Shown: piece by piece, positions 23,624 through 32,210 of the stretch
How the letters are laid out: the number at the start of each line of letters is the position of its first letter
Numbering within the stretch: the first letter of the stretch is position 1
Virus record (IMG/VR): IMGVR_UViG_3300032236_001859
Coordinates: 1 to 64,000 of that record
Reading direction: 5' to 3' (one strand)
Length of the DNA: 64,000 nucleotides
From: a virus
The notes under the pieces: model-generated
Database searches by the model: none
Seen by the model: the letters and a program-made list of their open reading frames with translations, nothing else
What the model was told of the DNA's origin: nothing
Made by a program: the position numbers and the translations under genes

Positions 23624-25699
23624 TCACCCGAGGTCCACGCTGAGCTCAGTGGTGAGCCTGGGGCCACTTGAATGCGTAATCGTTATCTTACGCGACTTGG
23701 AGTCAATGCACACCGAAGCAATGCTCTCGCGATCTCTCCGCGAACCCTCGAGTCCGCAGAGTCGCAGGATCTCATGGTATGGCCTCGAGATCTCGGCAAC
23801 ATTGGCAATGCTGGCACGGAACTTCGCAAAGTCCTCCTCAATGGCCTTGGCGGTTTCACCGTCGTCCTCCCCGGAACTCTGGACAATGTGAGTTAATGTG
23901 CATTCAACACTGGAAGTCAACGCGATGACATCATCGAGTTTCCCAAGCCACACGGTATCGCTCACACTCCGGTCATCCCCGTAGTACAAGCTGAACGCGG
24001 GAAGACTAAAGGTCTCCTGACGCACCGCCTTTGACCGGACCTCTGCGAAATCGCTGAAGAGCATCGGGGTGTTTCCGGCATCGCGTAGGGCCTCCAGGCC
24101 GTCATCAAAGTTTTCGTAGACATCAAAGAACAGGATTTCACCCTTGACGCCGTCATCGAGACGAATGAAGGTGTTGGCCCGCATGTGGGAGGTATGTGAA
24201 CCCCAGGGATGCGTGGCGATGTCGGATAGCTTGAGGGGGACATCAATTACCATCAAGGCTGCCTGGGCACGCACTGCATCTACACCATTGAGTGATTTTA
24301 CGGAAACACAGACCCCACTGGGAACCCATGACCCGCTAATCACATCACACCCCGTTGCCGCCCCTGATTCAGGTTTCCATGATGGTACCGACGCTGGGAA
24401 ATTAAATCTCGCCGAGGTGTCCGAGGTATCATCAAGACAGGAATCATCCATGCCAACGATGAGGACCTGGCTATCCAATGTCTTCAAGACAATCATGGAT
24501 GCCAGCTCGGCTACACGTGCGTTGCGGGGTAACAATGTTTTCGTGAGATAAGTGTTATCATAATCACTGGGTACCGGCCAGCTCACCTGTGGAGCCCCGA
24601 TGTAGTGCCGGTAAAAAGCGCGATACACGAGTTCTGGGAACTCCTGGTTCGCGTAGCAACCCGTGTAACAGACATCAGAGACTCGAAGTTTGCCATCCTG
24701 GTAGCACTTCGCTTTCTCCATAAATGACTTCTGCGTATTCCGGATACCAGCCTCGAATTGATTCTGGTATAGGCCCCAAATGAACTCTACTGTCTTTGGA
24801 TCCAGAATCAGTGAGTTGCGATCTGGTAGCTTGGGGGTCACTGGGGCGTTGCCGTGATCGATGGCAATACACCAGTGCATCGTGGAACGCATCTCTGGGG
24901 TAGCGTTAAATTCGATGTCGTCAAACTTGAAGTGCTTGCGAAACTCCTGTGATCGCACATCGACCTGGATACGCTGGCCATGCCAGATGACCCCAAGGAC
25001 ACCCTCTGCACCACTCCACCCTGGGTGGGTGTCCTCCCAGACCTCGTACCCCCGATGCTTGTAATGATTACCCTCGGCGTCGAGCACTCGGCGAAACCTA
25101 TCACGAAAACTGATAACCTTGGCGGGCTCCCCCTGCCCGGGCTGCTTCATGAAGACATCAAGGGAGGCATGATAGAATGCAGTTGCCTCGACAACACGGA
25201 TGACTTCGGATTCCGAGGGGATCCCAATCATCTGGATCTCGGTGCCCTCACACCCCCAATTTGGATCGATCTTTTCGAGGAGGGAATCTCGATACTCGGC
25301 ATCCTTGAAGAACTTCTTGCCCTCGATCTCGAGGATCCCGAATTGCGACGAAATGATGAGGCGATTCGAGAACGCAAGGGCGGCACAGAGCCCCATGCCC
25401 GCGGGATCCTGTTCGCGTTCCACACTGGAGTCCCACCCGGAAACCGCGATGCTCAGGGCGGCACCGACATCTGTGATCCCCTTGCCGTAGTCGCGCACCG
25501 TCAGAGTGGTGAGGCCCTCTCGTGTGGACTCCACGGTGACATCAACACGTGGGCGTACCCCAGTGGTCTCAATAGGCAAACTGGCGCGATAGGCGTTCTG
25601 GAGAACCTCGGTAACCGCGGAACCGAAGTTGCTGAAATATCGTGCAGCCTTGGAGAAAAAGTTCGAGGAGACATGAATCGGAGTCTGAGTCATTGTCAT
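23624..25699 (-). CDS. GHKL-fold (Bergerat) ATPase, 691 aa
   Basis: The N-terminal ~190 residues carry the GHKL ATP-binding boxes: N-box AVTEVLQNAYRAS (Glu31 and Asn35), G1 box VRDYGKGI (Asp70, Gly72, Gly74) and G2 DPAGMGLCAALAFS (Gly101-Gly103). The family includes HSP90, MutL, topoisomerase VI B, MORC proteins and phage T4 rIIA. The remaining ~500 residues are unlike any family I recognise. Length is similar to T4 rIIA (about 725), but similarity outside the boxes is not evident. It heads a four-gene coupled set (25696-28486 lies upstream in transcription). Confidence 0.7.
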   Translation of the reverse strand: MTMTQTPIHVSSNFFSKAARYFSNFGSAVTEVLQNAYRASLPIETTGVRPRVDVTVESTREGLTTLTVRDYGKGITDVGAALSIAVSGWDSSVEREQDPAGMGLCAALAFSNRLIISSQFGILEIEGKKFFKDAEYRDSLLEKIDPNWGCEGTEIQMIGIPSESEVIRVVEATAFYHASLDVFMKQPGQGEPAKVISFRDRFRRVLDAEGNHYKHRGYEVWEDTHPGWSGAEGVLGVIWHGQRIQVDVRSQEFRKHFKFDDIEFNATPEMRSTMHWCIAIDHGNAPVTPKLPDRNSLILDPKTVEFIWGLYQNQFEAGIRNTQKSFMEKAKCYQDGKLRVSDVCYTGCYANQEFPELVYRAFYRHYIGAPQVSWPVPSDYDNTYLTKTLLPRNARVAELASMIVLKTLDSQVLIVGMDDSCLDDTSDTSARFNFPASVPSWKPESGAATGCDVISGSWVPSGVCVSVKSLNGVDAVRAQAALMVIDVPLKLSDIATHPWGSHTSHMRANTFIRLDDGVKGEILFFDVYENFDDGLEALRDAGNTPMLFSDFAEVRSKAVRQETFSLPAFSLYYGDDRSVSDTVWLGKLDDVIALTSSVECTLTHIVQSSGEDDGETAKAIEEDFAKFRASIANVAEISRPYHEILRLCGLEGSRRDRESIASVCIDSKSRKITITHSSGPRLTTELSVDLG

Positions 25700-26304
25700 T
25701 TCATGAAATCCTTATGACTAAGGTTTTTGGGTACCGGGAGGTCGTAGACACGCGCTACAGCCTTCACGGCGACCACGGGATCATAGATGCCTTCACATGC
25801 GGCCTGGATGCCCACCAGGGCCTGGCAGCCTGAATCAATGAAGTTCAGCCACTTGGCATTACCACAGCCCAAGGCGTAATCGGCGACGTATCTCGCGGAT
25901 TCCGAGAGTGCGTCGAACTTGGGGTCGAGTTCGACTTCTGTACCCACCGCATTCTTTGGCTTAATCGCGGAGATCCGACGGAGCAGCGGTCTCATCTCGT
26001 ATTCCCCGATCTCAGTCCACTTCCCGATGTCCTTGAGACACCAGGTGACCTCCTCGGAGTCGATGAGGAATTGTTTCTCGGGGTCAAACCATTCAACCCA
26101 GTGGGGGGCATCCTCGTTACCCTGGGTGGCCTCTTCCAGGCAGGCCACAAAGGTACCGGGATCCGGTAGTTCCACCTTGGTGTCCACCAAGGCTTCGAGA
26201 CGGGCAATAAAACCTGAGACGTCGCTGATCTCACCTTGGATACCAACAAATTCGCGGAGATCACGGATAACCCCGCGCAGGGTTTCTTTTTCTTCGGGGG
26301 TCAT
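25696..26304 (-). CDS. Hypothetical protein, 202 aa, coupled to the GHKL ATPase
   Basis: Not recognised. An acidic helical protein (PEEKETLRGVIRDLREFV at the start; DALSESARYVADYALGCGN later). Its stop overlaps the GHKL ATPase start by 4 bases and its start overlaps the 62-residue gene by 4, so stoichiometric co-translation is likely and a physical partnership plausible. Confidence 0.75.
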   Translation of the reverse strand: MTPEEKETLRGVIRDLREFVGIQGEISDVSGFIARLEALVDTKVELPDPGTFVACLEEATQGNEDAPHWVEWFDPEKQFLIDSEEVTWCLKDIGKWTEIGEYEMRPLLRRISAIKPKNAVGTEVELDPKFDALSESARYVADYALGCGNAKWLNFIDSGCQALVGIQAACEGIYDPVVAVKAVARVYDLPVPKNLSHKDFMK

Positions 26305-26489
26305 GGAGTCCTCTTCTCCACGGTACCATCGAGGTAGCCGTGGTGCCAGGTAATGAACTCGGACTCGAGGCCCTGACGCTCAATGAAGAGCGCCAGGGCC
26401 TCGATGAGCCCAGTTTTCGTGATGCCCTCCACGGTGTCCTCAACCGCGGAGAGGTGGTCTAGGATACCTGAGGTGGCGCCATCGCTCAC
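26301..26489 (-). CDS. Small hypothetical protein, 62 aa
   Basis: A short acidic helical protein (LDHLSAVEDTVEGITKTGLI then LALFIERQGLESE), with 4-base overlaps with both neighbours. Those overlaps are the main evidence that it is a gene. It could be a small adaptor in the four-gene set. Confidence 0.65.
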   Translation of the reverse strand: MSDGATSGILDHLSAVEDTVEGITKTGLIEALALFIERQGLESEFITWHHGYLDGTVEKRTP

Positions 26490-28486
26490 GACTCCCTCCA
26501 GGTCACCGCGGCGAAGTGGAGGGAGTCGACGTGATGGATCTCGTATTTGCCATCATACGAGTTCAGTTGACCGCCGGCGTCCTCATGGGCGACCTCAAAA
26601 CACCAGTCCAACCAATCCTGGTACTGGTTCTTCTTGAGATCCTCCTTGGGATTCCATTTCTTGGCATGGACTTCATCTTTATCGCCGAGTAAACCACGTG
26701 TCTTTAACCAGCAGGTTTTACCGTAATCAGAGTACCCATTGTTCACGGAATGGGCGGCGACCTCGGTTACCGCCTTGTCCGCTGGGCACTCCTGTGTCGA
26801 CGGCAAGGCAAGCATGGTGTACTTCTCGGGACCACAGCTGAAGGATACCGAGGGGAGAGGATTACCCTCAGTGCCGTCTTCTGACATCTGGCGATGGAAC
26901 CCATCGTTGTCGAGCTCGAAGCCATAACACTTCTTGATATCGAAGCGCATGGCAAGCGCGGGCTCAAAGGCTTGCTGTAACACTGGGTTACTGGCCTTGG
27001 GGAGTTCGTTGGCAATGAACTCCTTGAGCTCCGTGGTATCCCCAGAGAAGTCGTCGTATTCTTTACGCAGGACCTCACAGACCGTGGAGTATGGCAGGAA
27101 ATTGCCATCACGATCACAGAGCAAGTGCATGTGCTCAGGGGGGACGATGAATTGCGACTCCTTAACGGTATCGAGATCCCGGACACTGAACCCTAGCTCA
27201 CCAAATGAACCAATGGTGATATATGGTTTCGCATTGCGGTGGCTGTTGGTACTGCTGAGAATATGCGGCCACCCCACCTTAGACATCCGATAGTATTCCA
27301 TACGCTGGGCTTCACCACCGGAGACTAGGATGCTACCAGGACCCCAGATCTGAAGCAGTTCACGCACGAAATGCACCGCATTTTTATCGGGGTGCTTTCC
27401 AGTTACCAACCCCCACGCATTGGTTTCCAGGTATGTACGGAGGTCACCTGGGCGTGCCAGCTTTTCGTCAAACGTACCCCACCTGATCAGGAGATCAACG
27501 AATGGTGGACACGTGAACTCGTTATTACCCCAGTGGGCGAGCAAGGGGAACATGCTACCCTTGCATGTAACCCGAATCGGCAGCGTTTTCTGAATCGACT
27601 CGATCAGAGACAGAAATTTGGAGTCTTGGATCTCATACCCTTCGATTTCACGGAGCTCGCTGGATTTTCCAGCGTACTCAGACATGGTGCGGATAATCAA
27701 TTTCTTGATAGCCTCTATGGCTTCATCCCACTTCAGTCTTCCCGTGTCCTCCTTCTTGTACTGGAGGTTGGCAATGATGCCCTCTATCACCGCCTTCTTG
27801 GGTCTGCTGTAATCAACCTTGTCGGCGTACTTGATATAGTTCTCGATTTCAGAGTAGACGCGCCGAGTATCAACCCCGCCCATGCCCCCTGGGGGTACCA
27901 CGAAGAGATCGGCGTGGGCACAGAACAAATCGAAGGAGCCCAACATCGCCTTGGTCAAGAAAACGGCGAGATGGTCGGTATCCCCGATCTCCCACTTAAA
28001 GGCTTTGCGCTCGCAATACTGCTCCCAACGCGATCTCCCCAGCTGCCCCAGCTTATATGCCAAATAGGGGTTCATCGCGAAAGTAACCCATGGGGGTTGC
28101 CCCTGCATGGCCAGCATGGTAGACGTCGCCGAATGCGTGATGCCGCCTACACCTGCGGCTGCCTTGGAGAACTCGAGATCCGAGAACTTGTGAACCAAGG
28201 ATTGAGAGACCTCACGATAGAACAACCGATTACACCGGATCCCGGGGTTCTGTTTGGGAGTCGGCGAGATCTCCCCCTCAACCCATGCGGGGACCTCGAT
28301 GGGGAGCGCGTACAGGGATAACGGAATGTTGATGGTGCGGGGTTCTCCATCATCGCTGGGGAACCCTGCGGGGGCCGAGATGATCGCGAAATCATCCCAT
28401 GAAAAAGCCGCACGGTTTCGTGCGGCTTCGGCTTGGAGATTGGCGAAGCGGGTGCACCCGACTTCGAGGACATTGATAGGATCCAT
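26486..28486 (-). CDS. Large hypothetical protein, 666 aa, first of the GHKL ATPase set
   Basis: Not recognised. AAAGG precedes the ATG. No Walker, nuclease or membrane motif is visible. The central part (about 120-240) contains Gly-rich and aromatic segments (FVVPPGGMGGVDTRRVYSEIE), and the C-terminus has a WNPKEDLKKNQYQDWLDWCFE helix and HHVD. It is translationally coupled through two small genes to the GHKL ATPase. A terminator-like hairpin lies 58-84 bases inside the coding region, so expression may depend on ribosomes following closely. Confidence 0.7.
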   Translation of the reverse strand: MDPINVLEVGCTRFANLQAEAARNRAAFSWDDFAIISAPAGFPSDDGEPRTINIPLSLYALPIEVPAWVEGEISPTPKQNPGIRCNRLFYREVSQSLVHKFSDLEFSKAAAGVGGITHSATSTMLAMQGQPPWVTFAMNPYLAYKLGQLGRSRWEQYCERKAFKWEIGDTDHLAVFLTKAMLGSFDLFCAHADLFVVPPGGMGGVDTRRVYSEIENYIKYADKVDYSRPKKAVIEGIIANLQYKKEDTGRLKWDEAIEAIKKLIIRTMSEYAGKSSELREIEGYEIQDSKFLSLIESIQKTLPIRVTCKGSMFPLLAHWGNNEFTCPPFVDLLIRWGTFDEKLARPGDLRTYLETNAWGLVTGKHPDKNAVHFVRELLQIWGPGSILVSGGEAQRMEYYRMSKVGWPHILSSTNSHRNAKPYITIGSFGELGFSVRDLDTVKESQFIVPPEHMHLLCDRDGNFLPYSTVCEVLRKEYDDFSGDTTELKEFIANELPKASNPVLQQAFEPALAMRFDIKKCYGFELDNDGFHRQMSEDGTEGNPLPSVSFSCGPEKYTMLALPSTQECPADKAVTEVAAHSVNNGYSDYGKTCWLKTRGLLGDKDEVHAKKWNPKEDLKKNQYQDWLDWCFEVAHEDAGGQLNSYDGKYEIHHVDSLHFAAVTWRES
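28399..28428 (-). terminator. Terminator-like hairpin inside the 666-aa gene
   Basis: On the minus strand a perfect 10-bp stem AAGCCGCACG/CGTGCGGCTT with a 4-base loop, followed by TTTC (TTTTTC counting stem ends). It lies 58-84 bases after the ATG, within codons for EAARNRAAF. It has all the sequence features of an intrinsic terminator but sits in a coding region, so it could be an attenuator. Confidence 0.5.
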
Positions 28487-28496
28487 GAATTACCTT

Positions 28497-29330
28497 TCAG
28501 AACGGAGGAGAGTTGTCGTCGATGCGGGACCAGAAATCATTGAACACTCGGGGTGCAGCGCCATCACGGTGCCGTGTCTTAATCACGGATTCCACAAATC
28601 TGCGGTAGACCTCGTCCGAGATCTGGATACCTTTGACCTGGGTGAGCACCCTGAACAAGAGACCAGTGGTGTTCAGACAATCACAGAGACAGTAATCGAT
28701 GACATCATCGGTGCGACCGGCCTTGATGAGGTCGGCGACCTGGGAGCCATCACAATCAAGTTTTCCTGGTAACCCGACGAGGCGAGACCAGAAGTTGAGG
28801 TCACCTCCAGAACGTGATTTCCCGGAAAGGAAGACACTGAGGTCCAAGTGATGCTCATTGGAGCTATACGAACTCCGGGGGTCATCCCAGGGCTTCAATG
28901 CAAGGCCACGAAACCACCAGGGCACCGGTATATTGTGCTTGAGGGCCTGGGCCTCCATCAAGGGGAGGTCGAAGTTGTGGCCACCAAAGGTGACCAGGGT
29001 ACGACATCCCAGGGAGTTCACGGCACCGACAACTGAAGCCCAGAAGGCCTCAGTAAAGGAGCGAGCGAAGACATTGGCAATGGTTTGAACCCCAAGCAAA
29101 CGGAGGTCCTCGGAGATCGCGAGCATGCAGGCGACCACTGGGGTCTGGAGTCTGGCGGGATAGAAACAGTTTTCGGTCTCCTTGCAGATCTTGTCTTCCA
29201 CCCTGGCCAAGCAGGCCTCGTAGTTCTCGGCTACCAGTCCACCGGTCTTGGCATCCCTGGTGTAGCCATGGTTGGTTTGGTAAACGATGTTGTCGTGTCT
29301 GACACTTTCGATATCAAGTACCAGGTACAT
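28497..29330 (-). CDS. PolB-type 3'-5' exonuclease
   Basis: ATG 29330 (MYLVLDIESV) follows GGAG at 7 bases. The DEDD exonuclease pattern is present: ExoI VLDIES at 4-9, ExoII TFGGHNFDLPLM (about 134-145) and ExoIII IDYCLCDCLNTTGL (about 230-243). This matches the stand-alone exonucleases related to the proofreading domain of family B polymerases. It degrades DNA or RNA 3' ends, with a role in repair or in trimming recombination intermediates. Length 277. The ATG overlaps the preceding gene by 17 bases. Confidence 0.75.
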   Translation of the reverse strand: MYLVLDIESVRHDNIVYQTNHGYTRDAKTGGLVAENYEACLARVEDKICKETENCFYPARLQTPVVACMLAISEDLRLLGVQTIANVFARSFTEAFWASVVGAVNSLGCRTLVTFGGHNFDLPLMEAQALKHNIPVPWWFRGLALKPWDDPRSSYSSNEHHLDLSVFLSGKSRSGGDLNFWSRLVGLPGKLDCDGSQVADLIKAGRTDDVIDYCLCDCLNTTGLLFRVLTQVKGIQISDEVYRRFVESVIKTRHRDGAAPRVFNDFWSRIDDNSPPF

Positions 29331-29949
29331 CGGTGGGCTCCGCGTAAACATTGTAGAGGTGGACAACGCCGCCGTCATGGACGACATGCGGGGACATCTG
29401 TAGGTTCGCCCAGCGCTCCGATTTCTCGGCCTCCTCCTTGTCCTTGTAGGGGCGAGAAGAGATCACACCGTCGACGCAGATGACCACTGCGGTGCGTGGC
29501 AATGGGGCATTGGGATCATAACCCGAGATGTCGGGGGTGGCATCGGAGCGCCCCGTGGGGGCGACGACATCGTCTTCCTGAGCGATACCCTCACGGAGCC
29601 GTCTGGACTCAATCTGAGCCAGCGCGGCTGTCTTGATCTCACCAAGAGTGATGTCACACCCCCGCTTGACGACCCCGAATCCTCCGAGATGGAGGAGCTT
29701 GGCGATCACTGGGGTCACCGCATCGGATACCGGATGTCCTCCATTGGGGTCTGCGGGGGCCACTGCGTAGATCATACCATCGAAGATCGGGACGGGGTCC
29801 ACGGAGGATGAGACCACAGTGGCGATCTGGTTGGTGCGCAGGCAGTGTGCCAGGAACTTCTCGGCACCCCCGGGGGAGATGACCACGTAGGCATTGGACA
29901 TCTCGATCCAGTTGAAGTAGAACTTCCTGAACTCGTCGAACACGCTCAT
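29314..29949 (-). CDS. Hypothetical protein, 211 aa
   Basis: Not recognised. A mixed alpha/beta protein with a Gly-rich middle (LLHLGGFGVVKRGCDITLGEIK) and a strand-rich end (TAVVICVDGVISSRPYKDKEE then VVHDGGVVHLYNVYAEP). It lies between RuvB, whose stop overlaps its start by 4 bases, and the exonuclease, so a recombination context is likely. Confidence 0.7.
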   Translation of the reverse strand: MSVFDEFRKFYFNWIEMSNAYVVISPGGAEKFLAHCLRTNQIATVVSSSVDPVPIFDGMIYAVAPADPNGGHPVSDAVTPVIAKLLHLGGFGVVKRGCDITLGEIKTAALAQIESRRLREGIAQEDDVVAPTGRSDATPDISGYDPNAPLPRTAVVICVDGVISSRPYKDKEEAEKSERWANLQMSPHVVHDGGVVHLYNVYAEPTDVPGT

Positions 29950-30914
29950 TGCTTTCCAATCTTGCCGAGGATCTCGGCACCTCCAGTGGTGAGCTTGCGG
30001 CCTTGGCGGCCGCGTTCAATGAAACCCTGCTGGAGTAACCAGGGCTCATAGGTGTCTTCAATGGTGCGCTCTTCTTCGTCGAGAGCCGCGGATAAGGTCT
30101 TCAACCCCGTGATCCCATTGGTGGCCAGGATCTCGAGGATCCTGACTTCCATCTTGCCGAGACCATGAGTGTAGCCGAGGCGATCCAGGGTGCGCTGTAC
30201 GGTACCCGTGGTGATCCCCCCGGTCTCCGAGATCGAGGATCCAAAGTAGGTATCGAAGACGGCCTCGATGAGGCGCCCCGCGAATCTACCGGTGCCATGA
30301 CATGGCTTCACGAGGAGCCCGATGGCAGCGGGATCCCAGGAGATCTCCTTGATGTCCTCGGACTCCCCATGATAGGCATCAACGGTCCACTTGAGGACCT
30401 CAAGCATGGAGACGTCATCGTAGAGCTCGAGACGGATGTGATGCTTGAAGCGATCACGCATGGGCTCCGGGATCAAGCCCTCACGAGTCGTCGCCCCTGC
30501 CACAGTATAATCGGCGACGTCGAGGGTGATCATGGGTTGGTTCTCACCCATGGATACTGTGACCTTCTGGTCTTCCATGACATGGTAGAGATACTCGGAG
30601 ACCTCGCCAGGCAGTGCATGGATTTCATCCAGGAACAGCAGACCCCCTGGGGGAATCGTGGTCAACGTGGGCAGTATATCCGTGGGCTTCTCGACTGCGG
30701 TGCAGTTGAGAACTGTAACACTCTCAGGCCTCAGCCCGAGTTCATGGGGGACCACGTGAGCCGCCAGGGTGGTCTTACCCACGCCCGGTGGGCCCACGAT
30801 GAGGAAATGTGCGAATCTCTTCGATCTGCGTTTCGCGGCGCGGACGGCAACAGCGAGTTGCTCGACGGCATCAGTTTGGCCGTGGAACGCTTGGAAACTG
30901 TTCGGACGGGGCAT
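29946..30914 (-). CDS. ruvB: Holliday junction branch-migration ATPase RuvB
   Basis: A 322-residue AAA+ protein matching RuvB. Walker A GPPGVGKT at 41-48, Walker B LLFLDEIHAL around 92-101, and sensor/arginine-finger region GATTREGLIPEPMRDRF at 140-156 correspond to the GATTRAG...RDRF signature. A winged-helix C-terminus (RILEILATNGITGLKTLSAA, then YEPWLLQQGFIERGRQGR) binds DNA. RuvB hexamers drive branch migration when loaded by RuvA. Length is near that of E. coli RuvB (336). GGAGG precedes the ATG, and the gene overlaps the RusA-like gene by 44 bases. Confidence 0.9.
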   Translation of the reverse strand: MPRPNSFQAFHGQTDAVEQLAVAVRAAKRRSKRFAHFLIVGPPGVGKTTLAAHVVPHELGLRPESVTVLNCTAVEKPTDILPTLTTIPPGGLLFLDEIHALPGEVSEYLYHVMEDQKVTVSMGENQPMITLDVADYTVAGATTREGLIPEPMRDRFKHHIRLELYDDVSMLEVLKWTVDAYHGESEDIKEISWDPAAIGLLVKPCHGTGRFAGRLIEAVFDTYFGSSISETGGITTGTVQRTLDRLGYTHGLGKMEVRILEILATNGITGLKTLSAALDEEERTIEDTYEPWLLQQGFIERGRQGRKLTTGGAEILGKIGKQ

Positions 30915-31422
30915 AACGTGCCTCCAATAAGGTTAGTATAATTATTTCTTCATCCCCCCTTCTCTGCGAGTAATCGCACTTAAAACAGGATGGCTTGTCA
31001 TCCTGTATAACTGCCTGTCTCGTAAGAGCATCTGACATTGGCTTGAGGCCACCCACGTAATTCCCGTAATCCATCTCTCTGGAGTTACCGGTGTAGACGC
31101 GCTCAACGGACCAATGCGACCACGGCAGCATGAGGCCACGCAATGGTGCGATGAAGGGTACTATCCCGGAATACCACTTGTTGCGGTATGTAGAGTAGAT
31201 TCTCCAGTGTGCGTACTGTGACTTATTCTGGCTCTCGACACGGATCGGAACACGTATCACAAACGGGAGCACTGGCTCCACTATTTGCTGTGGGATCTGA
31301 TTGGGCGATTTGGTCGGGGCGACTGCGGACTTCTTCCGCGAGCACGACTTTACATGTGCCTTGATCGTGGTGAGATCACCGCTGATCGTTTCCCCGCACC
31401 CCGGGCATCTCGTGCTTGTCAT
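30871..31422 (-). CDS. RusA-like Holliday junction resolvase with N-terminal zinc finger
   Basis: The N-terminus (CPGCGETISGDLTTIKAHVK and Cys27) looks like a C2HC zinc finger. The body resembles RusA: after basic/aromatic strands, REMDYGNYVGGLKPMSDAL then VIQDD gives D118, N121, K127, D131, D141 and D142, parallel to the DxDN...K...DAL...DD pattern. The second Asp of DxDN is Gly120 here, so metal binding may be altered. RusA resolves four-way junctions as a dimer. The 44-base overlap with ruvB supports the assignment. GAGG precedes the ATG. Confidence 0.55.
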   Translation of the reverse strand: MTSTRCPGCGETISGDLTTIKAHVKSCSRKKSAVAPTKSPNQIPQQIVEPVLPFVIRVPIRVESQNKSQYAHWRIYSTYRNKWYSGIVPFIAPLRGLMLPWSHWSVERVYTGNSREMDYGNYVGGLKPMSDALTRQAVIQDDKPSCFKCDYSQRRGDEEIIILTLLEARYAPSEQFPSVPRPN

Positions 31423-31879
31423 AAAACGACCTCACGGAGGCATGAAACCTGGCCAGGTTGAAAACCGTGAGCACGAAGGGCTGCCCGCCAGGATCCTTGA
31501 CTTCCTTCAAAGATGTTGTGTTGAGAAACCGTAATCCATGCGGGGTAGTCAACACCATGGTGACGCCGTCAAAAACAGAAACACTGTCTGCGGCGATGTT
31601 CTCAGCGGAGTGCTTGGCGACCTCGGAAATAAACGCCATTCTGGCGGCTTCGGGAATACCAGATCTCGACAAAAAAGCGGAGACTACCGAAATAGTCACC
31701 GCTTCGACTTGACCAAGACTGGGGTTCAGCATCCCGATCAGAGATAGCGTGGAACGTATGTAGCCAACACCGTGGGCGTCGATCCCAAAAGATGACGCCA
31801 CGGCTTCGATGACGTCAGACTCAGATCGAACGCGTGAGTTTGATATCTCTCTCGTAGGCGACGACGACATCGACACCAT
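31376..31879 (-). CDS. Hypothetical protein, 167 aa
   Basis: Not recognised. The frame is open to 31969, but that part is antisense-like to the next gene's frame. ATG 31879 follows AAGGA at 5 bases and is the likely start, giving a 59-base overlap with the upstream gene. The product is alpha/beta (VIEAVASSFGIDAHGVGYIR, then SVSVFDGVTMVLTTPHG). Its C-terminus overlaps the RusA-like start by 47 bases. Confidence 0.6.
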   Translation of the reverse strand: MVSMSSSPTREISNSRVRSESDVIEAVASSFGIDAHGVGYIRSTLSLIGMLNPSLGQVEAVTISVVSAFLSRSGIPEAARMAFISEVAKHSAENIAADSVSVFDGVTMVLTTPHGLRFLNTTSLKEVKDPGGQPFVLTVFNLARFHASVRSFYDKHEMPGVRGNDQR

Positions 31880-32144
31880 CCTTGTCCTTGACCTTGATTG
31901 GGTAGGTATGACCGTTGTCCATCCCATAATTGGTGATGCCCAGTTCCGCCTTCTTCTCTTCGACATCATTGCGGAAGCCGGGGGAGGACAGATAGGTGAT
32001 CACCCCAGAGATTTCCTTGGGGTCGTTAATAGCCACCCGAGCGATGATGTGCGTTTTGTCCAAACCCTTGGTAGAGGTGAACTCGGCGCCATCACTGGTG
32101 TGAAATGTGACCGGGTACTTTTTGATTCCGAACGCTTGAATCAC
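31821..32144 (-). CDS. Hypothetical protein, 107 aa, GTG start
   Basis: GTG 32144 has AAGGAG at 6 bases, so it is a true non-ATG start. The product is a compact strand-rich domain (YPVTFHTSDGAEFT, then YPIKVKDKDGVDVVVAYERDIK) with no family I recognise. It is first after a promoter-like TTGACT...TATAGG region and leads a transcript including the RusA-like and RuvB genes. Confidence 0.75.
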   Translation of the reverse strand: MIQAFGIKKYPVTFHTSDGAEFTSTKGLDKTHIIARVAINDPKEISGVITYLSSPGFRNDVEEKKAELGITNYGMDNGHTYPIKVKDKDGVDVVVAYERDIKLTRSI

Positions 32145-32210
32145 GATAGGCTCCTTGCTGGGGTTGACCTATAGTGAATCCCGTCGGTGTGGAGTCAAGT
32201 CCCCGTGGGT
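32145..32210 (-). promoter_or_regulatory. Promoter-like region upstream of the RusA/RuvB transcript
   Basis: On the minus strand GGGGACTTGACT (-35 at 32198-32193) and TATAGG at 32173-32168, spacing 19. The sequence GGGGACTTGACT is shared with the promoter near 13872, but the GAGTAAA extension is missing. Confidence 0.4.

Noticed and set aside
24980-25717. 245-residue plus-strand open frame
   Set aside because: Antisense to the GHKL motifs of the ATPase; a composition shadow in GC-rich DNA.
27371-28321. 316-residue plus-strand open frame
   Set aside because: Antisense to the 666-residue gene, which is fixed by a ribosome-binding site and 4-base coupling. The plus-strand product resembles nothing and has no start signal.
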